Below, piece after piece: positions 9,062 to 18,255 of a stretch of DNA of 47,428 bases. The position numbers were made by a program, and so were the translations under genes. The notes under the pieces were generated by a model. That model saw only the letters and a program-made list of their open reading frames with translations, was not told the origin of the DNA and made no database searches. Numbering within the stretch: position 1 is the first letter of the stretch; each line of letters starts with the position of its first letter. Source of the stretch: a candidate division CSSED10-310 bacterium (GTDB lineage Bacteria; CSSED10-310); the NCBI GenBank assembly GCA_016927515.1, contig JAFGMN010000287.1, forward strand, positions 1-47,428, written 5' to 3'.

Positions 9062-10207
9062 ATGGGTATGAAACGGCTGATTGGATATCTGATTCTGACC
9101 ATCATGGCGATAGGCACCGTATGGGCGGATCCCTTCCCGGACGCCATAATTGAAATTGTTCCGGGAAGCGGCGGGGGATATGGAAGCGGCGGATTACCAG
9201 ACATCGTCCTTGGACCGCCTGTTGGAGCCGGATTATCCGGTGGTTCTCTTGATGTGTTCAGCTTGGGTGACGGCGGTAGCATAACGCTTCAATTCGTCGA
9301 CAACCGGGTTTTCGATGGCCCCGGCACTGACCTCATTATTTTCGAAAATCCGTTCTATGTTGCCGGTAACCCGGAAAACGTGTTCTGTGAAGTTGCTTTC
9401 GTTGAAGTCAGTATGGACGGCGAAACGTTTTTCCGCTTTCCAAATGATTACAATCCCGATGGTCAACCGGTGAACAATCCGGATAACTGGCTGGGATTCG
9501 CCGGCGTTATTCCGGTTATTAGTCATCCCGATAACGGTGTAGACCCAACGGATCCGTTAACGGCCGGTGGAGACTGTTTCGACCTGGCCGATGTCGGGTT
9601 GAGTGAGATCCGTTTTATTCGGATCATCGACACCGGTGAGGGCGATGCAGCCGCAGCTGATGATGATGGAGATACCATTGATGATCCCGGCATGCCGGGT
9701 GGCGATTACGCGGGTTTTGATCTTGATGCGATCGCAGCCGTTCACAGCATCGAGTTGTTCACACCGACACCCGAACCGACAGCGACACCGACACCCGAAC
9801 CAACCACCGAAATGACGCCAACGCCAACGCCAGAACCGACGTTCACTGGGACAGCCACACCGTCCTCCGGGATCGTTTTCGATCTGGCGTTATCGGGTGA
9901 GCGGTTCACGACGGGTGATGCATTTATCCTTTCCACTCGATATCTCAATGAGGGTGAATCGCTCACCGGCATTGCTCGCTACATCATTCTGGATGTGGAG
10001 GGACTCCTGTTTTTCTGCCCGGGATGGACCCAGGAACCGAATTTTGATGTCGTGGCGATCCCTACGGGGGAATCCCTGGATCGCGTACTGGATTTTGTAT
10101 GGCCGGAAGTGTCCAGTCACCTAGACGGCGTTATCGTGTGGGGCGGAATCGTCGCACCTGATGGATGTGTATTGGGGAATGTGGATTGGGTTGAATTCAG
10201 TTTTTGA
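9062..10207 (+). CDS. Secreted cell-surface protein, putatively cobalamin-locus associated, with Thr-Pro linker and shared C-terminal domain
   Basis: Signal peptide MKRLIGYLILTIMAIGTVWA; SLGDGGSITLQFVDNRVFDGPGTDLIIFENPF motif; TPTPEPTATPTPEPT linker. Confidence 0.65.
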   Translation: MGMKRLIGYLILTIMAIGTVWADPFPDAIIEIVPGSGGGYGSGGLPDIVLGPPVGAGLSGGSLDVFSLGDGGSITLQFVDNRVFDGPGTDLIIFENPFYVAGNPENVFCEVAFVEVSMDGETFFRFPNDYNPDGQPVNNPDNWLGFAGVIPVISHPDNGVDPTDPLTAGGDCFDLADVGLSEIRFIRIIDTGEGDAAAADDDGDTIDDPGMPGGDYAGFDLDAIAAVHSIELFTPTPEPTATPTPEPTTEMTPTPTPEPTFTGTATPSSGIVFDLALSGERFTTGDAFILSTRYLNEGESLTGIARYIILDVEGLLFFCPGWTQEPNFDVVAIPTGESLDRVLDFVWPEVSSHLDGVIVWGGIVAPDGCVLGNVDWVEFSF

Positions 10208-10294
10208 ATCCGTTGATTGCGCGCAATACTGGAAATAGATCATCTGAACCGAATGGAGAAAAATACTCGAAGAAATAGATAAAGGAGTCATAAA

Positions 10295-11479
10295 ATGATA
10301 AAGCAACTGTTTGCTGCTTGTTTCGTGCTGATGAGCATTGTCGCAGCGGTGAAAGCCGTGCCAGCGGGTTATATATCGGAGCCAGTTATTCTTTCTGATC
10401 CACCGACGACTCAAAGCGGAGTCTTTAGCGTCGATTCGATGGGGCGGCTTTATTTCGGTCATGCCACAACTGACGATAGCTTGCGGGATCCGCGGACTGG
10501 CCGGGGAGCCAGTTCCGAGATATGGATATGGGACAGTGTGAACGGGGGATATTCGCAATTCTATGATTCTCCTGGTACCAACCCCAGTATCAACAGTGTT
10601 GCCGGAATTTGGATTGATGAAGGAACGAGCCCATGGACATATTTCATTGCCGATCAGCAGCCTGATCCTGCCAATCCCTGGACGACGGGAGCGGTGTGGA
10701 TTGCCCAGGATCTGACCGGGGACGGGGATATTATGGACGGTGGCGATCGGCTGGATTTGCTGACGGTGGATACCAGTGTTCTGGTGTATATCAGCGACAT
10801 CATCCGGGATGATATCACGGGTGAAATCTATGTGACCAATGCTGAAGGGCTCATGGGGAATCCAATGGTTTACCGGCTATTTGACGCCGATTCCAGTGGA
10901 TTTATCGAAGCGAGTGAGATGACGGCATATTATCTTCTTGCCAATAATTCTGCGTATGCCGGCGGGTTGACGTTTGGTGAGGGACTAGACGAAATATACA
11001 CCCATGAAAGCACCGGATCGGTCTATCGGCTCAGGGATCTGAACGATGATGGGGATGCGCTGGATAGCAATGAGGCGATTCTCTTTGCATCGCTCCCCAT
11101 TGCCGGCGCTTTCGATATCGAATCCGATCCCGATGGAGATCTGTTTGTCACGGCGTCCGATTGGTCGACGTACACGCATGCAATCTACGAGATCACCACC
11201 TCGGGTTCTCCCGTTGTTACGGTGTTTGACGATCTGACCTCCGCTGTCGGTTCCATGGGCGGTATTGCATTTGGTCCCGGTCTGCATTTCGAGCCCGCTC
11301 CAGTGACACAAGGGGCTCGCTTATATCTGAATTATACAACCTCATCGTGGACCGATCCGGGACAGATCGGCTGTTATTACGGCCAGCCGACCGGTCCGGT
11401 GGAAACTCCTACCATGGGAACCTGGGGTATTGTGCTGCTGATTGCAGGCATCGGCACAATGCTTATCCGCCGCTCATGA
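10295..11479 (+). CDS. Secreted protein with acidic Ca-binding-like loops and a C-terminal IPTL-CTERM-like sorting signal
   Basis: SD AAAGGAG before ATG; signal peptide; DADSSGFIEASE and LNDDGDALDSNE loops; C-terminus TPTMGTWGIVLLIAGIGTMLIRRS. Confidence 0.65.
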   Translation: MIKQLFAACFVLMSIVAAVKAVPAGYISEPVILSDPPTTQSGVFSVDSMGRLYFGHATTDDSLRDPRTGRGASSEIWIWDSVNGGYSQFYDSPGTNPSINSVAGIWIDEGTSPWTYFIADQQPDPANPWTTGAVWIAQDLTGDGDIMDGGDRLDLLTVDTSVLVYISDIIRDDITGEIYVTNAEGLMGNPMVYRLFDADSSGFIEASEMTAYYLLANNSAYAGGLTFGEGLDEIYTHESTGSVYRLRDLNDDGDALDSNEAILFASLPIAGAFDIESDPDGDLFVTASDWSTYTHAIYEITTSGSPVVTVFDDLTSAVGSMGGIAFGPGLHFEPAPVTQGARLYLNYTTSSWTDPGQIGCYYGQPTGPVETPTMGTWGIVLLIAGIGTMLIRRS

Positions 11480-11595
11480 AAGCGTCGGAAAACCTGTCAT
11501 CGCTTGTCTGCCAGCCTAGCTGCCAGCCTGCTTGAGCGATCGCGTAATCAATTGATTGTAATTAATTAACTGATTGAGTAATTGAATGACTTTGT

Positions 11596-11627
11596 GCCCT
11601 CCTTCTGTGTTGAGTCAGGAGGAGGGC
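11596..11627. other. Stable inverted repeat (12-bp stem, one wobble, 8-nt loop) without a U-tract
   Basis: GCCCTCCTTCTG-TGTTGAGT-CAGGAGGAGGGC. Confidence 0.6.
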
Positions 11628-11713
11628 ATCAGGATTGGGTGGACAACCGAGTTGAAATTACGCTATGAAGAATCCGGGGTAGATGGTTGGGTTCATTGAC
11701 TGAAGGAGACGAC

Positions 11714-13519
11714 ATGAAGCGAGCGCTGTTGTTTTGCGTATATGTCCTATTTGGCGTGGTGACGGTTTCGGCGGACCGAGGGGTTCCTCCTTCGATGATT
11801 ACCGGCTTGTCGCTAGTGGCAGATTCTTCACGGATCAAACTCGGTCTTCCCGATATCGATCAGTGGGTTGCGGAAGATGAAATGGATGAAACCGCGGGAA
11901 TCCCTTTGCGGATCGGCGCGTTCCGGCCCGTTCCAGAGAATTCTAGCGCTTGGGCCGATTGCGTTGTTGATGTGGACTACGGCGTGATTTGGCGTCTTGC
12001 GATCACATCTCCGGGAGCCCTTGAAATCAAATTGTATCTTACGAACATCAAGCTCACGGAGCGTTGCGAACTGTTTGTTTATCGGGAAGGCGAGGCGGAG
12101 GCCGATCGCTTTTCACGGTCGGATGTGTCCGATGATGCGACATTATGGTCATGGGGGACAACCGGTGATTCCGTTGTTTTGGAATGGCATCACGATCTTG
12201 CGCCGGGCGAAACCTGGACAGATGGAACACCTCCGCCCTTTACTGTCCAGGCGATCAGCCATATTTATCGCGATATGGTTTCCACCATGGGAACCCGTGA
12301 AGGGAGTTGTCATAACGATGCTACGTGTGACGCAGATTACATCAACCAGCGCGATGCATCGGCATACATCGAGTTCAACGATGGTGGTACCTATATCTGT
12401 TCCGGAACCATGCTCAATTCAGCGGTTCAATCGTTTACACCATACTTTTTAACGGCCCATCACTGCATTTCAACCAATACGGTGGCGGCTTCGGTTAAAG
12501 CCTGGTTTTTCTATCATACACTGAATTGCGATGATCCCGCACCGGATCGCGGATACCGGACGGTGATGGGCGGTACGTTACTGGCTACGGGACCGGACCA
12601 GGGAGGCAGCGGGTCGGATTTTAGTCTGCTCCAGTTAAACAACGCTGACTACAGCGGCGTGTTTTTTGCTGGATGGGATCGCACCGCATTAACCACGGGA
12701 ACAGAGGTCACGGGAATTCATCATCCGGATGGAGCATACAAGCGGATCAGCTATGGGACGGTGCGTTCGACGGGGTACAGCGGTCAATGGGGAGTCAATT
12801 GGGACCGGACGTCCAATCCGGGAGTCACCGAAGGTGGATCGTCTGGAAGTGCATTGTTCCATCATGGGACTCACCGCGTTGTGGGACAGTTGTGGGCAGG
12901 TTCATCCTCCTGCAGCTATCAGAACGGCCGGGACTACTATGGTCGGTTCGGCTTATCGTTCCAGAACGGCAGTTTGAGCCAGTGGCTGGGGAATGCCACT
13001 GCTGTGGATGGCGCGTATTACAATAGCTCAAATCCGACTCCAACCCCGCCGCCGACAGCCACACCCACTCCTCCCCATTCAGCCACGTTCACTCCAACAC
13101 CCCGCCCCACGGGAACGTACATTCCGACCAATACGCCGCATGCTTCCTGGACACCGACCCCCAAGCCCGGATTGACAGTGGATCTGGCTATGTCCACCAC
13201 ACTGTTTCACCCCGGCGATTCGTTCTGGTGTCAGGTTCTGATCAGCAACAACGGGACCAGCACATATCCCAGCGTCGCGTTGTTTGCCGTCCTCGATATC
13301 CATGGAAACCTGTTCTTTCTGCCGGATTTTACTGATTTTAGTTACTACGGATTATTTCTCCCGCCGGGTCAGCAGACGATCGTTTTGATTCCTGCTTTCG
13401 AATGGCCGGAAGGTGCCGGGTCAGCCGAAGGCATCCAATGGTATGCAGGAATCACTGACAGTGGGATCAGCCGTTTACTGAGCAATTTCGATACACTTAC
13501 ATTTGGGTGGACGGAGTAG
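11714..13519 (+). CDS. Secreted lysyl endopeptidase (Lys-C)-like trypsin-fold serine protease with Thr-Pro linker and shared C-terminal domain
   Basis: CSGTMLNS...PYFLTAHHCIS (His), GSDFSLLQLN (Asp), GVTEGGSSGSALF (Ser); SD AAGGAG; PTPTPPPTATPTPPHSATFTPTPRPTGTYIPT linker. Confidence 0.8.
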   Translation: MKRALLFCVYVLFGVVTVSADRGVPPSMITGLSLVADSSRIKLGLPDIDQWVAEDEMDETAGIPLRIGAFRPVPENSSAWADCVVDVDYGVIWRLAITSPGALEIKLYLTNIKLTERCELFVYREGEAEADRFSRSDVSDDATLWSWGTTGDSVVLEWHHDLAPGETWTDGTPPPFTVQAISHIYRDMVSTMGTREGSCHNDATCDADYINQRDASAYIEFNDGGTYICSGTMLNSAVQSFTPYFLTAHHCISTNTVAASVKAWFFYHTLNCDDPAPDRGYRTVMGGTLLATGPDQGGSGSDFSLLQLNNADYSGVFFAGWDRTALTTGTEVTGIHHPDGAYKRISYGTVRSTGYSGQWGVNWDRTSNPGVTEGGSSGSALFHHGTHRVVGQLWAGSSSCSYQNGRDYYGRFGLSFQNGSLSQWLGNATAVDGAYYNSSNPTPTPPPTATPTPPHSATFTPTPRPTGTYIPTNTPHASWTPTPKPGLTVDLAMSTTLFHPGDSFWCQVLISNNGTSTYPSVALFAVLDIHGNLFFLPDFTDFSYYGLFLPPGQQTIVLIPAFEWPEGAGSAEGIQWYAGITDSGISRLLSNFDTLTFGWTE

Positions 13520-13639
13520 CGATTGCGGGGTCTATCCGAGTCCAGAGCACGGCTGTTTATCAAACTGGCTGATCCATGCGATTGTTCGTATGTACCGAAT
13601 GGGTGAGGTGGCGGTGTGATATCAAGGAGGAATTGAATC

Positions 13640-14443
13640 ATGAAGCGAGTTTTTATTTCTGCAGATATCGAGGGTGTAACCGGTGTTGTTCATTTTCATG
13701 AAACCGAGCGGGAAAAAGATGATTATGGCATATTCAGACGATTAATGACGGGTGAGGTCAATGCTGCCATCACCGGTGTTCTGGATGCTGGAGCTGATGA
13801 TGTTGTCGTTCGGGATGCGCATGGAGATGCTCGGAACATACTTCCCGAGGAATTAAATCCCGCAGCACGGCTGATTCGGGGATGGGCGGATACTCCACTG
13901 TGCATGATGGAGGGCATCGGAGCATGCTTCGATGCGGTTGTTTTTATCGGATACCATGCTGCCGCGGATGTGCCAAATGCCACATTGAAACACACGATGA
14001 ATCTGCGGATTGCGGAAGTGCAGGTCAATGGCATTCTGATGGCGGAGGCCGGTTTGAATGCCTTGATTGCCGGGATGTTCGACGTACCGGTAATCTGTAT
14101 TGCCGGTGATCAGGCCATCTGCGACTATGCGAAAAGAACATTTGGAGAGATTGAAGTGGTCGCAGTGAAAGATGGGATAGGAAGCGCAGCACTGAATCTG
14201 CATCCGGAAAAAACGCGGGACTTGATTCGCACCGGGGCTCGAAGAGGGTTGGAACGTCTGGCTGAATTCACTCCGTTCAAACCGGATCCACCCTATGAAT
14301 TTGTTGTTCGCTACCGGTATGAACATTCCGCATTCCGGGCAGCGTTCTATCCCGGCGTTGAACGCCTGGACAACGTCCGCGTCCGGTTTGCTTCGGATGA
14401 TCTAATGGCATGCTTCCATTTCTTCTATTTTTGTCAGGAATAA
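13640..14443 (+). CDS. D-aminopeptidase, M55 (DppA) family
   Basis: FISADIEGVTGV, VVVRDAHGDARNI, FIGYHAAADVPNATLKHTMN motifs; SD AAGGAGG. Confidence 0.88.
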   Translation: MKRVFISADIEGVTGVVHFHETEREKDDYGIFRRLMTGEVNAAITGVLDAGADDVVVRDAHGDARNILPEELNPAARLIRGWADTPLCMMEGIGACFDAVVFIGYHAAADVPNATLKHTMNLRIAEVQVNGILMAEAGLNALIAGMFDVPVICIAGDQAICDYAKRTFGEIEVVAVKDGIGSAALNLHPEKTRDLIRTGARRGLERLAEFTPFKPDPPYEFVVRYRYEHSAFRAAFYPGVERLDNVRVRFASDDLMACFHFFYFCQE

Positions 14444-15387
14444 TTATGCGGTGGTCCATCGCCGAACTGAGCCCGGGTAGGCGGGGCAATACCGGACCAC
14501 GTAAAAAACACCGATGGAACAGGTGCTGAAAACCATCGGCGCTCTCCGGTGCGAGGGCAATCGAATGCAAGTTGCCAGGCATGGAGCATCAAACGGGGAG
14601 ATGCGTCATCAGGAGAACCATACAATCTGTCTCCAGCAACCGGATGTCCCCTTTCACTTAAATGAACCCGTATCTGGTGTTTTCGGCCGGTCAGAATCGT
14701 CACCGTCAGCAGACTAACTTCTCCTGCCGTAGCCAAAACCTCATACTGCGTGACAGCATGTTTTCCCGAGTTTACCCGACTCGTCATTTTTCGCGGATCA
14801 TCTGGATCGCGTTCCAAGTGGTTTTCGATCGATCCGGGTGTTGGATAGGGAACGCCTCGAACGATGGCAACATACTTCTTCTCAACAGAATGATCTCGGA
14901 ATTGCCGGTTCAACTCCCGGGTTGCCGCCGCTTTCCGACTCACAACCATGATTCCCGATGTTCCCATATCCAGCCGATGAACAAGAGCGATATGGGAATA
15001 GCCCAGTGTGGTTTCAAGGATATGGGGCAGTGTTCCCGCCCGGCCCTGCAACGTCTCTTCCGCCGGCATTCCCGCTGGTTTGTGTATCACAAGATACCAA
15101 GGGTCTTCATGAATAATAAGTGATCCAGAAGTACAACGCGAGGCGGTTGACTGTTGGGATGCAGAATCCGAAAGATCCGGATGGACTGGGGTGTAAATAG
15201 CAACAGTCTGCCCAGTAGTGACGATATATGATTGTCTACGAATGCGCATTCCATCAACCTGCACGGCTCCCTCTTCAATCCAACGACGGGCTGTTGACCG
15301 TGAAACACCGGTCAGATGCCGGTGTATCACTTTGTCCAGCCTGTCTTCATCTTCTGTCTTTTTTATTGTGATATATCGTCCTTTCAA
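14434..15387 (-). CDS. RluA-family pseudouridine synthase with N-terminal S4 domain
   Basis: ALVHRLDMGTSGIMVVSRKAAATRELNRQF, GRKHQIRVHLSERGHPVAGDRLYG; TTG start. Confidence 0.9.
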   Translation of the reverse strand: MKGRYITIKKTEDEDRLDKVIHRHLTGVSRSTARRWIEEGAVQVDGMRIRRQSYIVTTGQTVAIYTPVHPDLSDSASQQSTASRCTSGSLIIHEDPWYLVIHKPAGMPAEETLQGRAGTLPHILETTLGYSHIALVHRLDMGTSGIMVVSRKAAATRELNRQFRDHSVEKKYVAIVRGVPYPTPGSIENHLERDPDDPRKMTSRVNSGKHAVTQYEVLATAGEVSLLTVTILTGRKHQIRVHLSERGHPVAGDRLYGSPDDASPRLMLHAWQLAFDCPRTGERRWFSAPVPSVFFTWSGIAPPTRAQFGDGPPHNYS

Positions 15388-15445
15388 GGTATACTCCCCA
15401 TGTCCATCCTATATGATTCGGCTATTGTTCGAAAGAGGAGACGAC

Positions 15446-17017
15446 ATGACGGAGCGCGAAACCGGGATCGTTGAATGCAGAACCCTTGTGGCAGAAAAAA
15501 TCAGCAATGATCCCTATCGGGAGGGTCATCCGTGGTCTATTTCGGTTCAGCAGAAACCCTGGCAGAATCGAGTAACGGTCCGGCAGGGAGGCCATGGGGT
15601 CAGACCGGTTTATTTTGCTGATTCTGAGAATCATCGTTTCCTGGGAACGGATTATCAGGAAATCGTTCAGTCATGCCGACGATTAACACCCAATCCGGAT
15701 GGCAGAATGGAGTTGCTGCTGCTTGGGCGATGTATCGGAATGAATACACTTGTCTCTGAGATCCGACGGTTGCCGCCCGGTGATTATCACGAGTTAAATG
15801 GTCCACATGTAATGAGTTCCTGGATAGATGCGCTTGAAGACGGAGGGACTTCAACGGTTGAGTCCGTTGCTGACACGTTCATCGAAGGCGTCAAACAAAG
15901 CATCACATTTGATTCAACGGGCTGGTTACCCCTATCCGGCGGGTTGGATTCTCGTACCATTGCGGCTGCTGTTGGCAGTATACCTGGAGTTCGAGCCTAT
16001 ACCCGCGGCGATTCGCAGGATGGTGAGAGTGTTACGGCGACGCAGGTTGCCCGAAAAATTGGTCTGAGTCACCGGGCGTATCCGATAGAAGACAATTATA
16101 TACAGACGTTTTCCATCCCCATCGTACGGATGACTGCTGGAATGGTCTCGTTTGATCACGGCCATGCCATTTACCCGATCTCAAAGCTAAAGAAGAGCAG
16201 TACCGGAATTGTCATGCCGGGGATCAACGGAGAATACGGGCGTGCATTCTGGCGGAAATCCATACCTCCTGATTCCCGGCCGGCAGTCGAAACCATGGGA
16301 GAAACTCTTTTCGGCATTGAGTCACTCATGCGAAAAAACCGATATCTCGATCTGTTGACCCCCGATGGGCATCGACAAATCGACCGAATTCGAGCAGATT
16401 ATATCAGCGAGTATGTCGAGGCGGCGCAAAGTGCACGGTTTGATCATCCCACCGCCTGGAATGATGAGTTTTATCTCCGACATCGCGTCCGTTCATTTAC
16501 GGCATTTGGAGCGGTCATTTGGGGTTCGTGCTTTTCCCTGGAGTTACCCTTTTTGAATTCTGACTACATCCTGGCTATGCGATCGCTTCCACCGAGCGAG
16601 CGCCAGGCTGCCATAGTTCACGCGGAAATCATCCGGCGGTGCGCTCCAGAACTCAACCGTATCAGGTTGCACCCATCCGGCCAGATGATTCAACCGTCAC
16701 CATATGATCATCTGCGTCGAACCCTCAATCGGGTGATACGCCGATTGCATCCTTCAAAGCACACCCGATCCCATCATGATTATGCCGGTTGGATGCGGAA
16801 TGAACGGCGCTTCGTCGAGCCGTTGATCAAGCGATCGGTTGAGTCGGCCTGTGGACTGGTTCATGAAACTGAGGTACAAAGGCTTTGGCGGGAACATCTG
16901 GCCGGGAAGGATCATCATCGAATTCTGGCCCGCTTGATCACCCTGGCGGTGTTCGACAGCGTGTTTCCCAGGGGAAGGGAACCAGATGAAGATTGTAGAA
17001 ATCATATCGATCGGTGA
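15446..17017 (+). CDS. Asparagine synthase-like (PP-loop ATP pyrophosphatase) protein
   Basis: PP-loop LPLSGGLDSRTIAAA; N-terminal amidotransferase-like remnant; SD GAGGAG before ATG 15446. Confidence 0.7.
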   Translation: MTERETGIVECRTLVAEKISNDPYREGHPWSISVQQKPWQNRVTVRQGGHGVRPVYFADSENHRFLGTDYQEIVQSCRRLTPNPDGRMELLLLGRCIGMNTLVSEIRRLPPGDYHELNGPHVMSSWIDALEDGGTSTVESVADTFIEGVKQSITFDSTGWLPLSGGLDSRTIAAAVGSIPGVRAYTRGDSQDGESVTATQVARKIGLSHRAYPIEDNYIQTFSIPIVRMTAGMVSFDHGHAIYPISKLKKSSTGIVMPGINGEYGRAFWRKSIPPDSRPAVETMGETLFGIESLMRKNRYLDLLTPDGHRQIDRIRADYISEYVEAAQSARFDHPTAWNDEFYLRHRVRSFTAFGAVIWGSCFSLELPFLNSDYILAMRSLPPSERQAAIVHAEIIRRCAPELNRIRLHPSGQMIQPSPYDHLRRTLNRVIRRLHPSKHTRSHHDYAGWMRNERRFVEPLIKRSVESACGLVHETEVQRLWREHLAGKDHHRILARLITLAVFDSVFPRGREPDEDCRNHIDR

Positions 17018-18227
17018 TGAAATCCTGATCGGTGATATCGTCAATAACAATGCTGCATTCATGGCCAGGCATCTCAGCCGGATCGACCTGGATGTCGGCT
17101 GGCATTCAGTTGTCGGAGATTCCGTGGATCGGATTGTCCAAGCCATGGAACTGGCGTGGAAACGGGCTGATATCGTACTCACAACGGGGGGTCTGGGACC
17201 GACTCACGATGATGTAACAAAGGATGCTCTGTGTCGCTTTTTCCGAACTGGCTACCAGTTTCATCCAGAAATCGTCGAGGAAGTACGCGCTCGGTTCATC
17301 GCCCGTGGCTATGAGATGCCGGATATTGTCCGAAATCAGGGGTTGATTCCCGCCGAAGCCGACCTGATCCGAAATGATCTCGGATCTGCTTTTGGCATCC
17401 GTTTCGATCGTGACGGGCGAACCCTGATTGCCATGCCCGGCGTTCCCATGGAAATGCAGGATATGTTTGTACGTCAGGTGATTCCTGCTCTTCAAGCTTT
17501 GTCCGATGGATCCGTATTTCTGATGCGCCGCATCAAAACGGCAGGCATCTTTGAATCGCAGCTGGTCACTCAATTCCGGCGTCTGAATGATGTGAGGGTT
17601 CTGGCTGATGTCGCCGTGCTTCCGAAATCCACTGGGGTGGAACTCCGATTCACCGTTCGGGCAAACAACCCGGAACGTGCCGAGAACTGTATGCAGACGA
17701 TTCTTGCGTATGTATGGGAAGATCTCTCCCAATGGATCGTATCGGATGACGAACGCGATCTGGAACAAGTGGTCGGTGATCTTCTGGTTCAGCGGAATGC
17801 TACGGTTGCAACGGCTGAAAGCTGTACGGGGGGACTTATCGCACATATGCTGACCAATGTGCCGGGAAGTTCGCGGTATCTAATCGGAGGCATTGTCAGT
17901 TACGAAAATCGCATTAAAACCGGTTGGGTCGAAGTTCCGGTGGAATTGATCAGCCAATATGGAGCGGTCAGCTTTCCTGTAGCCGAAGCCATGGCCGAAG
18001 GTATCCGACGGGTCATGAAGACGGATTTCGGTGTGGCAACAACGGGGATTGCAGGCCCGGACGGCGGCACAATAGATAAACCTGTGGGGAGTGTGCATGT
18101 TGCCGTTGCCGGACCGGCGGATGTTGTGTCGGAGTATCACCGATTTCCGATGGACAGGCAGGGCAACAAGCAGCGGTTTGCAACCGCGGCTTTAGATTTA
18201 CTTCGCAGGAGATTGGTGGGTCGCTGA
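16986..18227 (+). CDS. cinA: CinA-like protein (MoCF-biosynthesis-like domain plus C-terminal nicotinamide-nucleotide amidase domain)
   Basis: EIISIGDEILIGDIVNNNAAF, LTTGGLGPTHDDVTKDA, VATAESCTGGLIAHMLTNVPGSSRYLIGGIVSY, TGIAGPDGGT. Confidence 0.93.
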   Translation: MKIVEIISIGDEILIGDIVNNNAAFMARHLSRIDLDVGWHSVVGDSVDRIVQAMELAWKRADIVLTTGGLGPTHDDVTKDALCRFFRTGYQFHPEIVEEVRARFIARGYEMPDIVRNQGLIPAEADLIRNDLGSAFGIRFDRDGRTLIAMPGVPMEMQDMFVRQVIPALQALSDGSVFLMRRIKTAGIFESQLVTQFRRLNDVRVLADVAVLPKSTGVELRFTVRANNPERAENCMQTILAYVWEDLSQWIVSDDERDLEQVVGDLLVQRNATVATAESCTGGLIAHMLTNVPGSSRYLIGGIVSYENRIKTGWVEVPVELISQYGAVSFPVAEAMAEGIRRVMKTDFGVATTGIAGPDGGTIDKPVGSVHVAVAGPADVVSEYHRFPMDRQGNKQRFATAALDLLRRRLVGR

Positions 18228-18255
18228 TCAAACAGTGCCGGATGGAGTCGTCATA

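Noticed and set aside
9760-9845. Repetitive CCGACACC/CCAACGCC sequence that might suggest a tandem or CRISPR-like array
   Set aside because: It encodes a TPTPEPT linker in frame; low-complexity coding sequence with no spacers.
13030-13165. C-rich repeats resembling a structured element
   Set aside because: Explained by the Thr-Pro linker of the Lys-C-like protease.
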